The position numbers and the translations under genes were made by a program. From contig CAJJCG010000071.1 of NCBI GenBank assembly GCA_905182615.1, positions 1 to 56,639 of the forward strand: 56,639 bases of DNA, in the 5' to 3' direction. Source of the stretch: Alphaproteobacteria bacterium UBA2964. Lineage in GTDB: Bacteria; Pseudomonadota; Alphaproteobacteria; MPNO01; UBA2964. Each line of letters opens with the position of its first letter. The stretch's first letter is position 1. Below are positions 49,091-56,639 of this stretch, piece by piece. The notes beneath the pieces were generated by a model. It was not told where the DNA came from. It saw only the letters and a list, made by a program, of their open reading frames with translations, and did not search any database.

Positions 49091-51409
49091 TCAGCGGGCT
49101 TCCTGAATAGCCTGCCAAACCCGTTCCGGGGTTGCTGGCATGGTGACGTTATGAACGCCGAGCGGTTCCAGAGCATTATTGATGGCATTCATGACAGCGG
49201 CGAGAGCACCAACAGTTCCGCCTTCACCGGCGCCTTTGACGCCTAGCGGATTTGTCGCTGTCGGTACCGGATGACGATCCAGCTTGAACTCGCAGAAATC
49301 AGACGCCCGTGGCATGCAGTAATCCATGAATGACCCGGTAACGACCTGCCCGTCGGAGTCATAGACCATCTCTTCCATAAGCGCTTGGCCGACACCCTGC
49401 GCGATGCCGCCGATAACCTGTCCATCGACTAACTCAGGATTGAGCTCGACGCCGACATCATGAACGGCTGCGTAACGGACAATTTCACTGGTGCCGGTGT
49501 CAGGATCGATTTCGACTTCGCAAACATGATAGGTGTTTGGGATGTTCGTAGTTTCCGGCGACCAGCTTGCCGTTTCGTAGAGCCCAAACTCCATGTTGGG
49601 CGGCATTTTCTTCGGCTCAAAGGCGACATCGACAATGTCAGCCAACGTCACGCTACGATCAGTTCCGGCAACTTTGAACTCGCCATCGTCGAATTCGATA
49701 TCGTCGTCGGCCGCTTCGAGCATGTGGCCCGCAATCTTTTTGGCTTTCTCTCGGGTTTTCTCAGCGGCAAGCAAGACGACGCTGCCGCAAATCGTGGCGG
49801 TGCGCGCCGCACCTGTACCAGAACCAAAGCTGTGTTTACTGGTGTCACCTTCGACGACGCGGATTTTCTCAGCATCTATCCCCAATGTTTCAGAGACGAT
49901 TTGAGTGTAGATCGTTGCGTGGCTTTGCCCACCGGCGGTTGATGCGGTCATGACCGTAACGGTGCCGCCGGGGTCAAACCGCAACTCGGCCGCTTCTGGG
50001 GCAGGGCTGCCTGATGGGTCGACACTGGATGAAACGCCAACGCCGTAAAGTTTGCCACGCGCATCGGCGTCTTTTCTTCGTTGCGGGATATCATCGTATT
50101 CAGCCAGTTCCAGACATTTATCCATGACGACTTCAAACTCACCGCAATCGTATGTTTCTCCATTAGGAAGTTTGCAGGGCATGGCGTCAGCCGGGATGTA
50201 ATTACGGCGCCGAATTTCGGAAGGATCGAGATTAAGCTTTTTGGCGGCGAGATCGATCATCCGCTCAAGAACGTAGCTTCCCGGTGTGCCCGATGGTCCG
50301 CGATAGTTCGCCATGGGGACGGTATTGGTCATCGTCGCAGTCGCTTGGCCATGCACCGCAGGCATATTATAGGTACTGCAGAGATAGCTCGCGGCGCCGT
50401 TGGGGGTGCCAAATCCGTTCATCGATAAAAAGGCCCCGACATTGGCATGCGCTTTCACTCTGTACCCGTGGAATTTTCCGTCATCATCGAAACCAAGTTC
50501 GGCGTCAAAGGAAACGTCGCGCGCCTGATCATCGGCGATATGTCCTTCGCTGCGTTCGCACACCCATTTGACCGGACGACCAACGCGCTTTGCGGCCCAG
50601 GCAGCGAGCGGCACCTCGGGATATAGCCCACCCTTCATGCCAAACGAACCACCGACGTCGCCGGCAATGACTGTCATCTGGTTTTCTTCGATGTTGAACA
50701 TTTTCTTGGTCATCATGTTGCGCCAGACAAATGGCCGCTGTTGGCAGGCATAGACGGTGTAATGCTCTTGGCCCGGGTCGTAGGTAGCGACGACAGCGCG
50801 GGGTTCCATCGTATTGGCCGCAACCCGGGTTACCGGCATTGCTTCTCTGAGGACATGTGGGGCTGCTGCGAGAGCTGATTCCGTTGCGGCTGGGTCGCCC
50901 TTCTGTGAAGAAAAGGCCTCATTTTTTTCGCCGCCTTCCCAAAGCTGAGACGCGTCTGGTTGACTATTGGCTAAGGGGTCGACCTCTGCGGTCAGAATTT
51001 CGTACTCGATGTTGATGGCTTCTGCAGCGTCCTTAGCCTGATTGACGGACTCTGCAACCACCATGGCAACCAATTGTCCAACATGGACAACGCGATCCCG
51101 GGTTATTGGCTCGCGTGGGGGACGGAACCCCGGTCGACCATCGCTGCGTTTGGGGGGCAGATTCCCTGCCACATAACCAACATTGTCCTCGGCAACGTCA
51201 TCGCCGGTAAAGATGTCGATAATGCCCGGCCGCTGTTTCGCGGCCTTTGTGTCGATGGAGACAATCTTTGCGTGCGCATGGGGGGAACGGAGGAAGACAG
51301 CATGACACTCAAACGGCAGTTTTACGTCATCTGTGTAACGCCCTTCGCCTTTGAGTAGTCTCGGTGCTTCAACCTGTGTTACCGGCTGGCTGATCGAATA
51401 GCGCGTCAT
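49091..51409 (-). CDS. Xanthine dehydrogenase-family molybdopterin-binding (large) subunit
   Basis: The 772-residue protein has the hammerhead opening SISQPVTQVEAPRLLKGEGRYTDD, GDVGGSFGMKGG in the first molybdenum domain, the second-domain TASTAGGQSHATIYTQIV, and the base Glu729 in GAGEGGTVGA. I start at 51409, with GGAG 8 bases upstream; the longer reading to 51565 has no site. As with the other two large subunits in the window, no FAD or [2Fe-2S] partner is adjacent. A carboxylic-acid MFS carrier is convergent. Confidence 0.92.
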   Translation of the reverse strand: MTRYSISQPVTQVEAPRLLKGEGRYTDDVKLPFECHAVFLRSPHAHAKIVSIDTKAAKQRPGIIDIFTGDDVAEDNVGYVAGNLPPKRSDGRPGFRPPREPITRDRVVHVGQLVAMVVAESVNQAKDAAEAINIEYEILTAEVDPLANSQPDASQLWEGGEKNEAFSSQKGDPAATESALAAAPHVLREAMPVTRVAANTMEPRAVVATYDPGQEHYTVYACQQRPFVWRNMMTKKMFNIEENQMTVIAGDVGGSFGMKGGLYPEVPLAAWAAKRVGRPVKWVCERSEGHIADDQARDVSFDAELGFDDDGKFHGYRVKAHANVGAFLSMNGFGTPNGAASYLCSTYNMPAVHGQATATMTNTVPMANYRGPSGTPGSYVLERMIDLAAKKLNLDPSEIRRRNYIPADAMPCKLPNGETYDCGEFEVVMDKCLELAEYDDIPQRRKDADARGKLYGVGVSSSVDPSGSPAPEAAELRFDPGGTVTVMTASTAGGQSHATIYTQIVSETLGIDAEKIRVVEGDTSKHSFGSGTGAARTATICGSVVLLAAEKTREKAKKIAGHMLEAADDDIEFDDGEFKVAGTDRSVTLADIVDVAFEPKKMPPNMEFGLYETASWSPETTNIPNTYHVCEVEIDPDTGTSEIVRYAAVHDVGVELNPELVDGQVIGGIAQGVGQALMEEMVYDSDGQVVTGSFMDYCMPRASDFCEFKLDRHPVPTATNPLGVKGAGEGGTVGALAAVMNAINNALEPLGVHNVTMPATPERVWQAIQEAR

Positions 51410-51714
51410 GTTGTGATCTCCAAAGAAGTGATGTGGCGATAGTTTATCTGAAGTTTTCAGATCGGCAATTGCTGGCCTGAGAAGGACGCTAAATTTGTAT
51501 GTTTTTGGGGAAAGCGGTTGACATGACTGGGCTACTGGCTGACTTTCAATTAATAGTTGGAACACTTACGCCATATCAAAAACCCGCCCTTTTTGGCGGG
51601 TTTGCTATATCGAGTGTGAGAAGTTTCGATATTTAATTTCTGTCGGCCGACCAAGGCTCGGTATGTCGCCAGTACACCAAAGTGCGTAGGCACGTGTAAG
51701 AAAGGGGACATTTC
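51410..51714. other. Divergent intergenic region between molybdenum hydroxylase and FKBP genes
   Basis: This 305-base gap contains a TTGACA at 51518-51523 without a convincing -10, a strong hairpin at 51580-51603, and the FKBP ribosome site AAAGGGG near 51703-51709. I found no tRNA or small gene in it. Confidence 0.6.
51580..51603. terminator. Strong stem-loop terminator upstream of FKBP
   Basis: AAACCCGCC (51580-51588) and GGCGGGTTT (51595-51603) form a 9-pair stem with a 6-base loop. On the plus strand it ends in TTT; on the minus strand TTTTT follows. It looks like an intrinsic terminator but lies in front of FKBP, not behind a visible gene, so it may be a leader attenuator or the end of a small RNA starting near 51530. 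Confidence 0.7.
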
Positions 51715-52146
51715 ATGGCACAGGCCAATGATGGCGATACCGTCAAAATTCATTACACCGGAAAATTAACTGACGGGACTGTCTTTGATTCGTCAGAAGG
51801 GCGCGATCCTCTGGAATTCAAGGTCGGTGAAAAGAATATCATTCCAGAACTTGAGGCTTCGGTTGTTGGTATGTCAGTCGGCGATAAAGCGACGGTTGAG
51901 ATTGAGGCTGAGAACGCTTACGGCCCGCGGGTTGATGAAGCGATCCAGACAGTAGAACGCTCGGTTATCCCACCTGAAGTGGAGTTGGCCGTTGGTGGTC
52001 AATTGCAGGCGACAGCGCCAAATGGCCAGGACCTGGTTTTTGTTGTGATTGAGATGGACGACGAAACGGTCAAGTTGGATGGTAATCATCCGCTTGCTGG
52101 TCAGGATCTGGTTTTCGATATCGAACTGGTTGAGGTCGTCGCTTAA
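51715..52146 (+). CDS. FKBP-type peptidyl-prolyl isomerase (SlyD-like)
   Basis: The 143-residue protein has VKIHYTGKLTDGTVFDSSEGRDPLEFKVGEKNIIPELE, the FKBP active-site strand, and an insert-in-flap domain (residues about 70-120) as in SlyD. The C-terminus LAGQDLVFDIELVEVVA is typical. No metal-binding His/Cys-rich tail is present, unlike E. coli SlyD. It is a cytoplasmic folding helper. AAAGGGG marks the start. Confidence 0.93.
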   Translation: MAQANDGDTVKIHYTGKLTDGTVFDSSEGRDPLEFKVGEKNIIPELEASVVGMSVGDKATVEIEAENAYGPRVDEAIQTVERSVIPPEVELAVGGQLQATAPNGQDLVFVVIEMDDETVKLDGNHPLAGQDLVFDIELVEVVA

Positions 52147-52261
52147 CGACCCAGTTTTCGAATGCGGCCCATGTGATAGTGGGCTGCAGTGTCCATACTT
52201 TGGCATTGATTGATTGGGGTATGGGCGATGCGACTGTCGATTTTTCAAGATGTAATTTCTT

Positions 52262-52879
52262 TTGGTCTCTGCTGCGTGCCATTGGGATTTTCTGGCACTG
52301 CAGGAGAAGCGTGTTGTTCGGCCACCCCCTAGTGTCGTTGTGGACATCGTTTGCGAAAAAGATGTCTCAAAGGCATTTAACTTTATCGGGTGTGTTAAGG
52401 CTGAAAATTCCATTGATATCATAGCTCGCGTTCAGGGTGTTCTCGAATCACGAAATTTCACCGATGGTCAGACGGTAGAGAAGGGGTAACGCCTTCTCAC
52501 AATTGAGCTGCCAACGCTCGATAATAACCTGTATGCCAAAATCGGGTTGGTCATGTTGATTGGCTTGGCGTCCCAAAGCGCAATTTTGATTGTTGAGTTT
52601 GCCAAGACCCGGCGAGAAGCCATTTTAGGAATTGAAGCGGCAGCATTAGAGGCAGTTAAACTACGGTTCCGGGCTGTGATGATGACAGCCCTTTCGTTTA
52701 TTCTGGGCGTAATGCCATTGCTGTTTGCCTCTGGGGCGGGAGCTGCAAGATGTGTTGCTGTGGGGCCAGTGGTTGTCTGGGGCATGGTATCGGCAACGTT
52801 TATCAGGTTGTTATTTGTACCGGTGCTATGCGTTGTTTTCCAGCGCATCAGCGAGCGGTTTAGCAAAACTGCTGCATAA
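52262..52879 (+). pseudogene. Remnant of an RND efflux operon: membrane-fusion protein start joined to RND pump end
   Basis: From about 52310 the frame encodes a periplasmic adaptor beginning PPPSVVVDIV, SKAFNFIGCVKAENSIDIIARVQGV and LESRNFTDGQ, the usual N-terminal beta domain of AcrA-like proteins. A TAA at 52487-52489 interrupts VEKG-RLLTIE. In the same frame, from about 52511, it continues as the end of an AcrB-like pump: LDNNLYAKIGLVMLIGLAS, AILIVEFAK, TALSFILGVMPLLFASGAGA and FVPVLCVVFQRISERF. Roughly the last 300 residues of the adaptor and about 900 of the pump are missing. A large deletion thus fused the two ends of a former acrAB-type operon. Confidence 0.85.
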
Positions 52880-52982
52880 TAAACTTCTGCAGCCTTCAAG
52901 TATTTTCTGTGCTCGCATTGTTTCGGGCAATGTAATTGCCGATAATCGTCTGAACCTAAATCAGAATATGGGAGGCGATATC

Positions 52983-53882
52983 ATGGCGGCAAAGAAAGCA
53001 GTGAAAAAGACAGTCAAGAAAACGGTAAAGCGTAAAGCGGCTTCGAAGATCAAGGACCCGGTCTTTGAGACCGTGAAGATCGAGCGCGATAAAGGGATAA
53101 CGTTTCTAATCATGAACCGGCCGGAGAAACGGAATGCGATGAGCCCGCAGCTCCATATGGATATGAATGACGCGATTGATTATCTGTCGATCGATCCGGC
53201 TACTGATGTTTTGGTCGTCACTGGTGCTGGCAAAGCGTTTAGCGCCGGACAGGATATCAAACTCTATTTCCGGGGCACGGCGGACGATCCGGCAGCACGG
53301 GCAAAAGCACGGCGAGCATCGAATGCCTGGCGCTGGCAAAAACTGTCACGTTTCCCGAAGCCAACCATTGCGATGGTAAATGGCTTTTGCTTTGGCGGTG
53401 CGTTTACCCAAGTTTGTGCCTGTGACTTCGCCATTGCATCGAACACGGCGACATTCGGACTGTCTGAGGTCAATTGGGGCATTATTCCCGGCGGTATCGT
53501 TAGCTGGAACGTGGTGCAGGTGATGAATTACCGCAACGCGGTTTACTACGCGACCACCGGTGAACCCTTCAACGGTAAGCGGGCGACGGAAATCGGCATG
53601 GTCAATAAGTCTGTCCCAGCCGGTAAGCTCAAAGCTGAGGTCATGAAGCTGGCACGGTTGATGCAAGAGAAAAGCCCGGCAGCGGTCAGATACACCAAGG
53701 AAGCGATCCGCTCGGTACGCTTCATGAATGAACCGGAAGCCGCAGATTATCTCAATGCTAAGAGTGATGCCTTGAAGCATGTCGATAAGGAAGACAGCCG
53801 TGGGCAGGGGATGAGCCAGTTCCTCGATGAAAAGAGCTATCGTCCTGGCCTCGGACATTTCGAACGGCGGAACAAGGGGTAG
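52983..53882 (+). CDS. p-Hydroxycinnamoyl-CoA (feruloyl-CoA) hydratase-lyase
   Basis: The 299-residue crotonase-fold enzyme has NRPEKRNAMSPQLHMDM, GAGKAFSAGQDIKLYFR, GLSEVNWGIIPGG with Glu162, and the C-terminal RGQGMSQFLDEKSYRPGL. These are special to hydroxycinnamoyl-CoA hydratase-lyases, which hydrate and cleave feruloyl- or coumaroyl-CoA to vanillin or 4-hydroxybenzaldehyde plus acetyl-CoA. Residues 1-25 are an added lysine-rich tail (AAKKAVKKTVKKTVKRK). I start at 52983 with GGGAGG 7 bases upstream. The adjacent CoA synthetase would supply the thioester. It is cytoplasmic. Confidence 0.86.
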   Translation: MAAKKAVKKTVKKTVKRKAASKIKDPVFETVKIERDKGITFLIMNRPEKRNAMSPQLHMDMNDAIDYLSIDPATDVLVVTGAGKAFSAGQDIKLYFRGTADDPAARAKARRASNAWRWQKLSRFPKPTIAMVNGFCFGGAFTQVCACDFAIASNTATFGLSEVNWGIIPGGIVSWNVVQVMNYRNAVYYATTGEPFNGKRATEIGMVNKSVPAGKLKAEVMKLARLMQEKSPAAVRYTKEAIRSVRFMNEPEAADYLNAKSDALKHVDKEDSRGQGMSQFLDEKSYRPGLGHFERRNKG

Positions 53883-53897
53883 CGTCGTTCGGAGCCG

Positions 53898-56096
53898 ATG
53901 ATGGCACCGAAACAGATGAAACAGACAAAGCGGTTGCAGCAGCGTCGTGATATCGCGGCGCTGCTCAATCCGCGCAATATAGTCATTGTCGGGGCGAGCG
54001 ATAAACCTGGCAATTGGGCGGAGCGTAGCTGGAACAATCTACAACGCTATGGATTTAAGGGAGCGGTCTATCCGATAAACCCGGGTCGGGAGAAGGTGTG
54101 GGGTAGTAAGTGTTACCGGTCGTTCGGTGACCTGCCCGAGAAGCCGGATCATGTGCTGGTTCTGGTTCCGGCACGCTTTGTTTCGGCGACCCTGAAAGAG
54201 GCCGCCGCAGCCGGTGCCCGCAGCGCGACCGTTATTTCATCGGGCTTTGGTGAACACCCTGACCCGGCCGCCATAAAACTGGGCGAGGAACTGGGAGAAA
54301 CCATCCGTGAAACCGGGCTGGCGGTATCGGGTCCTAACTGCCTCGGAAACTTCAGTGGCGGCGATCGGGCAGTGACGATGGTCGACAACCGGACCCTGCG
54401 GACTGAGCCAGGACCTGTCGCGATCATCGGTCAATCCGGTGGGCTGGTGATGGCGCTTAAGCGAACGCTTGAAGAGCGTGGCATGGATGTCGGCTATATC
54501 GTTACCAGTGGCAATGAGGCCGGTCTGAAGACAGCAGATTACATCGAGTACTTCGCTGCCAACCCGCAAGTCAAGGTAATCGTTTCCTATCTCGAATCTG
54601 TCCGCGACCCGCAACAGTTTCTCGCAGCCTGTGAAGCCGCCAAGTCCGTGGGCAAGCCGGTCATCGTCCTGAAACTGGGGAGGTCTGATAATGGCCGTGC
54701 TGCGGCGATGGCCCATACCGGTTCGCTGGCAGGGTCCGTTGCAGCCTTTGATGCGATTGCGGGCAATGCCGGGGTTATCCGGGTGTCCAACCTCGATGAT
54801 GTGATTGAAGCGGCGGAGTATTTTCTGCATGCGCCGTTGCCAAACGGAAATGGGGTCGGGGCCATCACGTTCTCCGGCGGGTTGCGAGGGCTGCTACTTG
54901 ATCAGGCGGAGGCCAACAACCTTTCATTCCCGCCCTTGGCGGCGAAGACTAAACGCCGATTGGGTGAACTTCTTGGTGTTGGCTCAATTATTGGCAACCC
55001 GCTTGATTCCGGGTTTGCTGCTCTTAATAGCGAGGAGATTTATATCAACTGTGTGAAGGCTATGCTCGACGACCCTGGGATTCACACTCTGATGCTGCAG
55101 GAGGAAATTCCGCGCGCGCCCGGTGCGGAACGAAAAGTTGAATACATCCGTGCGGTTAATGCGCTAGCGGTGAAGTTCAAGAAGCCAATCACCTATGTCA
55201 CGATGATCTCACACAGCATGAATGAATATAGCCGTGACATCAGAAACGGTTTCCGCAATGTTGCCTTTCTGCAGGAAGCCGATAAGGCGCTCCGGGCGGT
55301 GCGGGCGGTAACGACTTACGCAGAACGTTGCGCCGTCAAAAAATCTACCGGGCCTAAGACAACAGCGCAGCCTTTACCTACGGCGGTGTTCCGCGCCATC
55401 GCGAAAGCGCAGAAGCAAACGGGCCCAACGCCGTTGTCAGAAATTGAGTCGAAGAAACTCATCCGCGCCTACGGCCTTAAAACGCCAAAAGAGATACTAG
55501 CAACGAGTGGTGCGGAAGCTATGCGTATTGCGCGCGACGTTGGGTTGCCGGTTGTGCTCAAAGCTGCAGGCGCCGAATTGACCCATAAATCCGATATCGG
55601 TGGCGTAATCCTCAATAACAATACGCTCGCATCGGTAAGGGACGGTTTTGCAACCATCCAACGGAATGTGATAGCTAAGGCGAAAGGCGCTGTACTCGAT
55701 GGTGTACTAGTCGCCGAACAGGTCAAAGGCGATATCGAATTGGTGATCGGGGCATCGTGTGATCCCGAAATGGGGCCGTTTGTAATGTTTGGATCTGGTG
55801 GTGTGGCGCTTGAACTTTATCGCGATGTTGTCTTTGCTGCGCCGACATTGGACGAAGCCAGTGCGAATGCTTTGATTGACCGCACAGCTGCCGCACAATT
55901 GATCAACGGCTATCGCGGTGCGCCCGCTTTGGAGCGTGGCGCAGTGGTAAGGGCGTTGATAGGGGTCTCGCGTCTCGCGATAGATTTAGACGAAAATCTC
56001 GATTCAATCGACGTAAACCCTTTTGTCCTCTGCCGTCGTGGCGGCGTCGCGCTTGATGCGCTGGTGGTGCTGAAGAATTCCTCCGGCGAATTTTGA
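53898..56096 (+). CDS. ADP-forming acyl-CoA synthetase (feruloyl-CoA synthetase-like)
   Basis: The 732-residue, single-chain NDP-forming synthetase has an N-terminal CoA-binding domain (20-115; IVIVGASDKPGNWAERSWNNLQRYGF), a succinyl-CoA-ligase-like domain with SGPNCLGNFS and His273 in AMAHTGSLAGS, the expected phosphohistidine, and a C-terminal ATP-grasp domain (about 500-732; LPVVLKAAGAELTHKSDIGGV). In Sphingobium SYK-6, feruloyl-CoA synthetase FerA is of this type and pairs with a hydratase-lyase. Here the hydratase-lyase gene lies 15 bases upstream, so the pair probably activates and shortens ferulate- or coumarate-like acids. Confidence 0.87.
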   Translation: MMAPKQMKQTKRLQQRRDIAALLNPRNIVIVGASDKPGNWAERSWNNLQRYGFKGAVYPINPGREKVWGSKCYRSFGDLPEKPDHVLVLVPARFVSATLKEAAAAGARSATVISSGFGEHPDPAAIKLGEELGETIRETGLAVSGPNCLGNFSGGDRAVTMVDNRTLRTEPGPVAIIGQSGGLVMALKRTLEERGMDVGYIVTSGNEAGLKTADYIEYFAANPQVKVIVSYLESVRDPQQFLAACEAAKSVGKPVIVLKLGRSDNGRAAAMAHTGSLAGSVAAFDAIAGNAGVIRVSNLDDVIEAAEYFLHAPLPNGNGVGAITFSGGLRGLLLDQAEANNLSFPPLAAKTKRRLGELLGVGSIIGNPLDSGFAALNSEEIYINCVKAMLDDPGIHTLMLQEEIPRAPGAERKVEYIRAVNALAVKFKKPITYVTMISHSMNEYSRDIRNGFRNVAFLQEADKALRAVRAVTTYAERCAVKKSTGPKTTAQPLPTAVFRAIAKAQKQTGPTPLSEIESKKLIRAYGLKTPKEILATSGAEAMRIARDVGLPVVLKAAGAELTHKSDIGGVILNNNTLASVRDGFATIQRNVIAKAKGAVLDGVLVAEQVKGDIELVIGASCDPEMGPFVMFGSGGVALELYRDVVFAAPTLDEASANALIDRTAAAQLINGYRGAPALERGAVVRALIGVSRLAIDLDENLDSIDVNPFVLCRRGGVALDALVVLKNSSGEF

Positions 56097-56235
56097 TGAA
56101 CCCTTCGTAAAGCTAGGGGGATATCAAAATGGTGCCGACAGTCTGACGTCAGCACCTGTAGAACTACACGTAAACGCTTTGATGGCATGATTGCTTCAGT
56201 CTTCGATCCGAAGCGGTGTCCCGCCAACCTCCCCT

Positions 56236-56337
56236 ATGGATGATCTGGAAGACACGGGTCGTCCACATCAGGCCCTGAACATGCGGCCACCAATGCCGGA
56301 AACTCTAATCGAAAATGGCACAGAACTTGGGGGCTAG
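56236..56337 (+). pseudogene. Trace of an IS3-type transposase (integrase) C-terminus
   Basis: A 33-residue frame, MDDLEDTGRPHQALNMRPP followed by MPETLIENG, stops at 56335-56337. The RPHQALNMRPP pattern is the usual end of integrase-type IS3-family transposases. AATGGGGGCTG about 20 bases downstream resembles the inner part of an IS3 terminal repeat. No other part of an IS is present, so this is an old right-end remnant. Confidence 0.5.
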
Positions 56338-56626
56338 ACAACAAAGCTTCGATAATGGGGGCTGTTTATTTGTGATGATCTGATCATCGAAGGAACTGGT
56401 AATCAACTCCTGACAGGGAGGGGTATCTGATTTCCATCGAGAACCTCCGGTATCACAGGCAATGTGACTAGCTAAGTGAATTTTACTGTGACGCAGGGTT
56501 CACTCACCCCGACTACCTACCCAACTAAGATCATCACAGTGAGCCGTTTGGTGGCCTAGAGCTGCCCTTATCCGCGTCAAGTCAATTTTGATAGTCCAAT
56601 CCAAATCAAACGAAGGGCGAGGCAGG

Positions 56627-56634
56627 TAAGGAGG
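56627..56634 (+). promoter_or_regulatory. Consensus Shine-Dalgarno at the window edge
   Basis: TAAGGAGG, a perfect match to the 16S rRNA anti-Shine-Dalgarno end, lies 5 bases from the last base of the window. A plus-strand gene very likely starts just beyond it. Confidence 0.6.
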
Positions 56635-56639
56635 ATTTT

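Larger units (their letters stand above)
56097..56639. other. Gene-poor right-edge region
   Basis: After the synthetase stop, a weak hairpin (GGTGC...GCACC, about 56131-56156) may aid termination. A short transposase trace follows at 56236-56337. The rest shows no reading frame I can support until the Shine-Dalgarno sequence at the very edge. Confidence 0.6.

Noticed and set aside
51410..51560. Possible tRNA ahead of the hairpin near the FKBP gene
   Set aside because: No cloverleaf arms, T-loop GTTCGA-type sequence or CCA end could be traced.
52173..52424. An 83-codon frame upstream of the RND remnant
   Set aside because: It overlaps the adaptor remnant in another frame and has no homology signal; the adaptor reading explains the sequence better.
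54237..54830. A 197-codon minus-strand frame inside the acyl-CoA synthetase gene
   Set aside because: It lies antisense to a conserved synthetase; no motif or start signal supports it.

Overview
The window reads as chromosomal DNA of a Gram-negative, probably marine or soil alphaproteobacterium of the Rhodospirillales type. That placement is an inference from gene content: two tripartite tricarboxylate transporter (TTT) loci, several CoxL-type molybdenum hydroxylases, many alpha/beta hydrolases and SDR enzymes, moderate GC, and a TypA/RF3 pair. I saw no rRNA, tRNA, CRISPR array, prophage or intact insertion sequence. Most of the window is accessory catabolism and transport. The housekeeping genes are typA, prfC, a DksA/TraR-type protein and an FKBP isomerase. 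Apart from that DksA-like protein, no transcription regulator is encoded in the 56.6 kb.

Region by region. 0-10.8 kb: a signal-less substrate-binding-fold protein cut by the left edge; an arylformamidase-like hydrolase; a three-gene, cobalt-type thiocyanate hydrolase / split nitrile hydratase set; an orphan molybdenum hydroxylase large subunit; a carboxymuconolactone-decarboxylase-family protein; a PuuE-like deacetylase overlapping an isochorismatase-family amidase; a frameshifted aldo/keto reductase; two tandem alpha/beta hydrolases; and a ModA-like protein. This set fits breakdown of nitrogen-containing ring or nitrile compounds. 10.8-18.6 kb: a tctCBA operon with a hairpin after tctC, a DksA-like gene, a MAPEG protein, and typA-prfC. 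18.6-25.9 kb: an operon of RidA-like, ornithine-cyclodeaminase-like and dihydroxyphthalate-decarboxylase-like genes; two convergent homologous cupins; a Ni/Co transporter next to an orphan eutA; and a UbiD-family decarboxylase. 26-35 kb: an SDR, an EamA exporter, a second TTT locus (tctC, then a tctA-tctB fusion), an extradiol-dioxygenase-like protein divergent from a fumarylacetoacetase-family hydrolase and a zinc-type dehydrogenase, and a short MgtE.

35-51.4 kb: an AhpD-like protein; a secreted rhodanese; an SDR / dienelactone hydrolase / paired DUF1330 operon; two MFS transporters; alpha/beta hydrolases; a molybdenum hydroxylase fused to a CoxG/SRPBCC domain; a decayed DUF4197 gene; two tandem cysteine-dioxygenase-like cupins; an SDR; and a third molybdenum hydroxylase. 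51.4-56.6 kb: an FKBP isomerase; the scar of a deleted RND efflux operon; a hydroxycinnamoyl-CoA hydratase-lyase with a lysine-rich N-terminus paired with an ADP-forming acyl-CoA synthetase (likely ferulate/coumarate side-chain removal); a trace of an IS transposase; and an ideal Shine-Dalgarno sequence at the right edge for a gene just outside.

Recurring themes are uptake by TTT and MFS systems, activation or hydroxylation by molybdenum hydroxylases and a CoA ligase, and hydrolysis by many alpha/beta hydrolases. Local tandem duplications recur. Three genes decayed in different ways (frameshift, multiple lesions, deletion fusion). The most distinctive system is the three-subunit thiocyanate-hydrolase-like enzyme. 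Its gamma-type subunit carries a (His-Asp)6 tail, and a Ni/Co transporter about 20 kb away could supply its metal.
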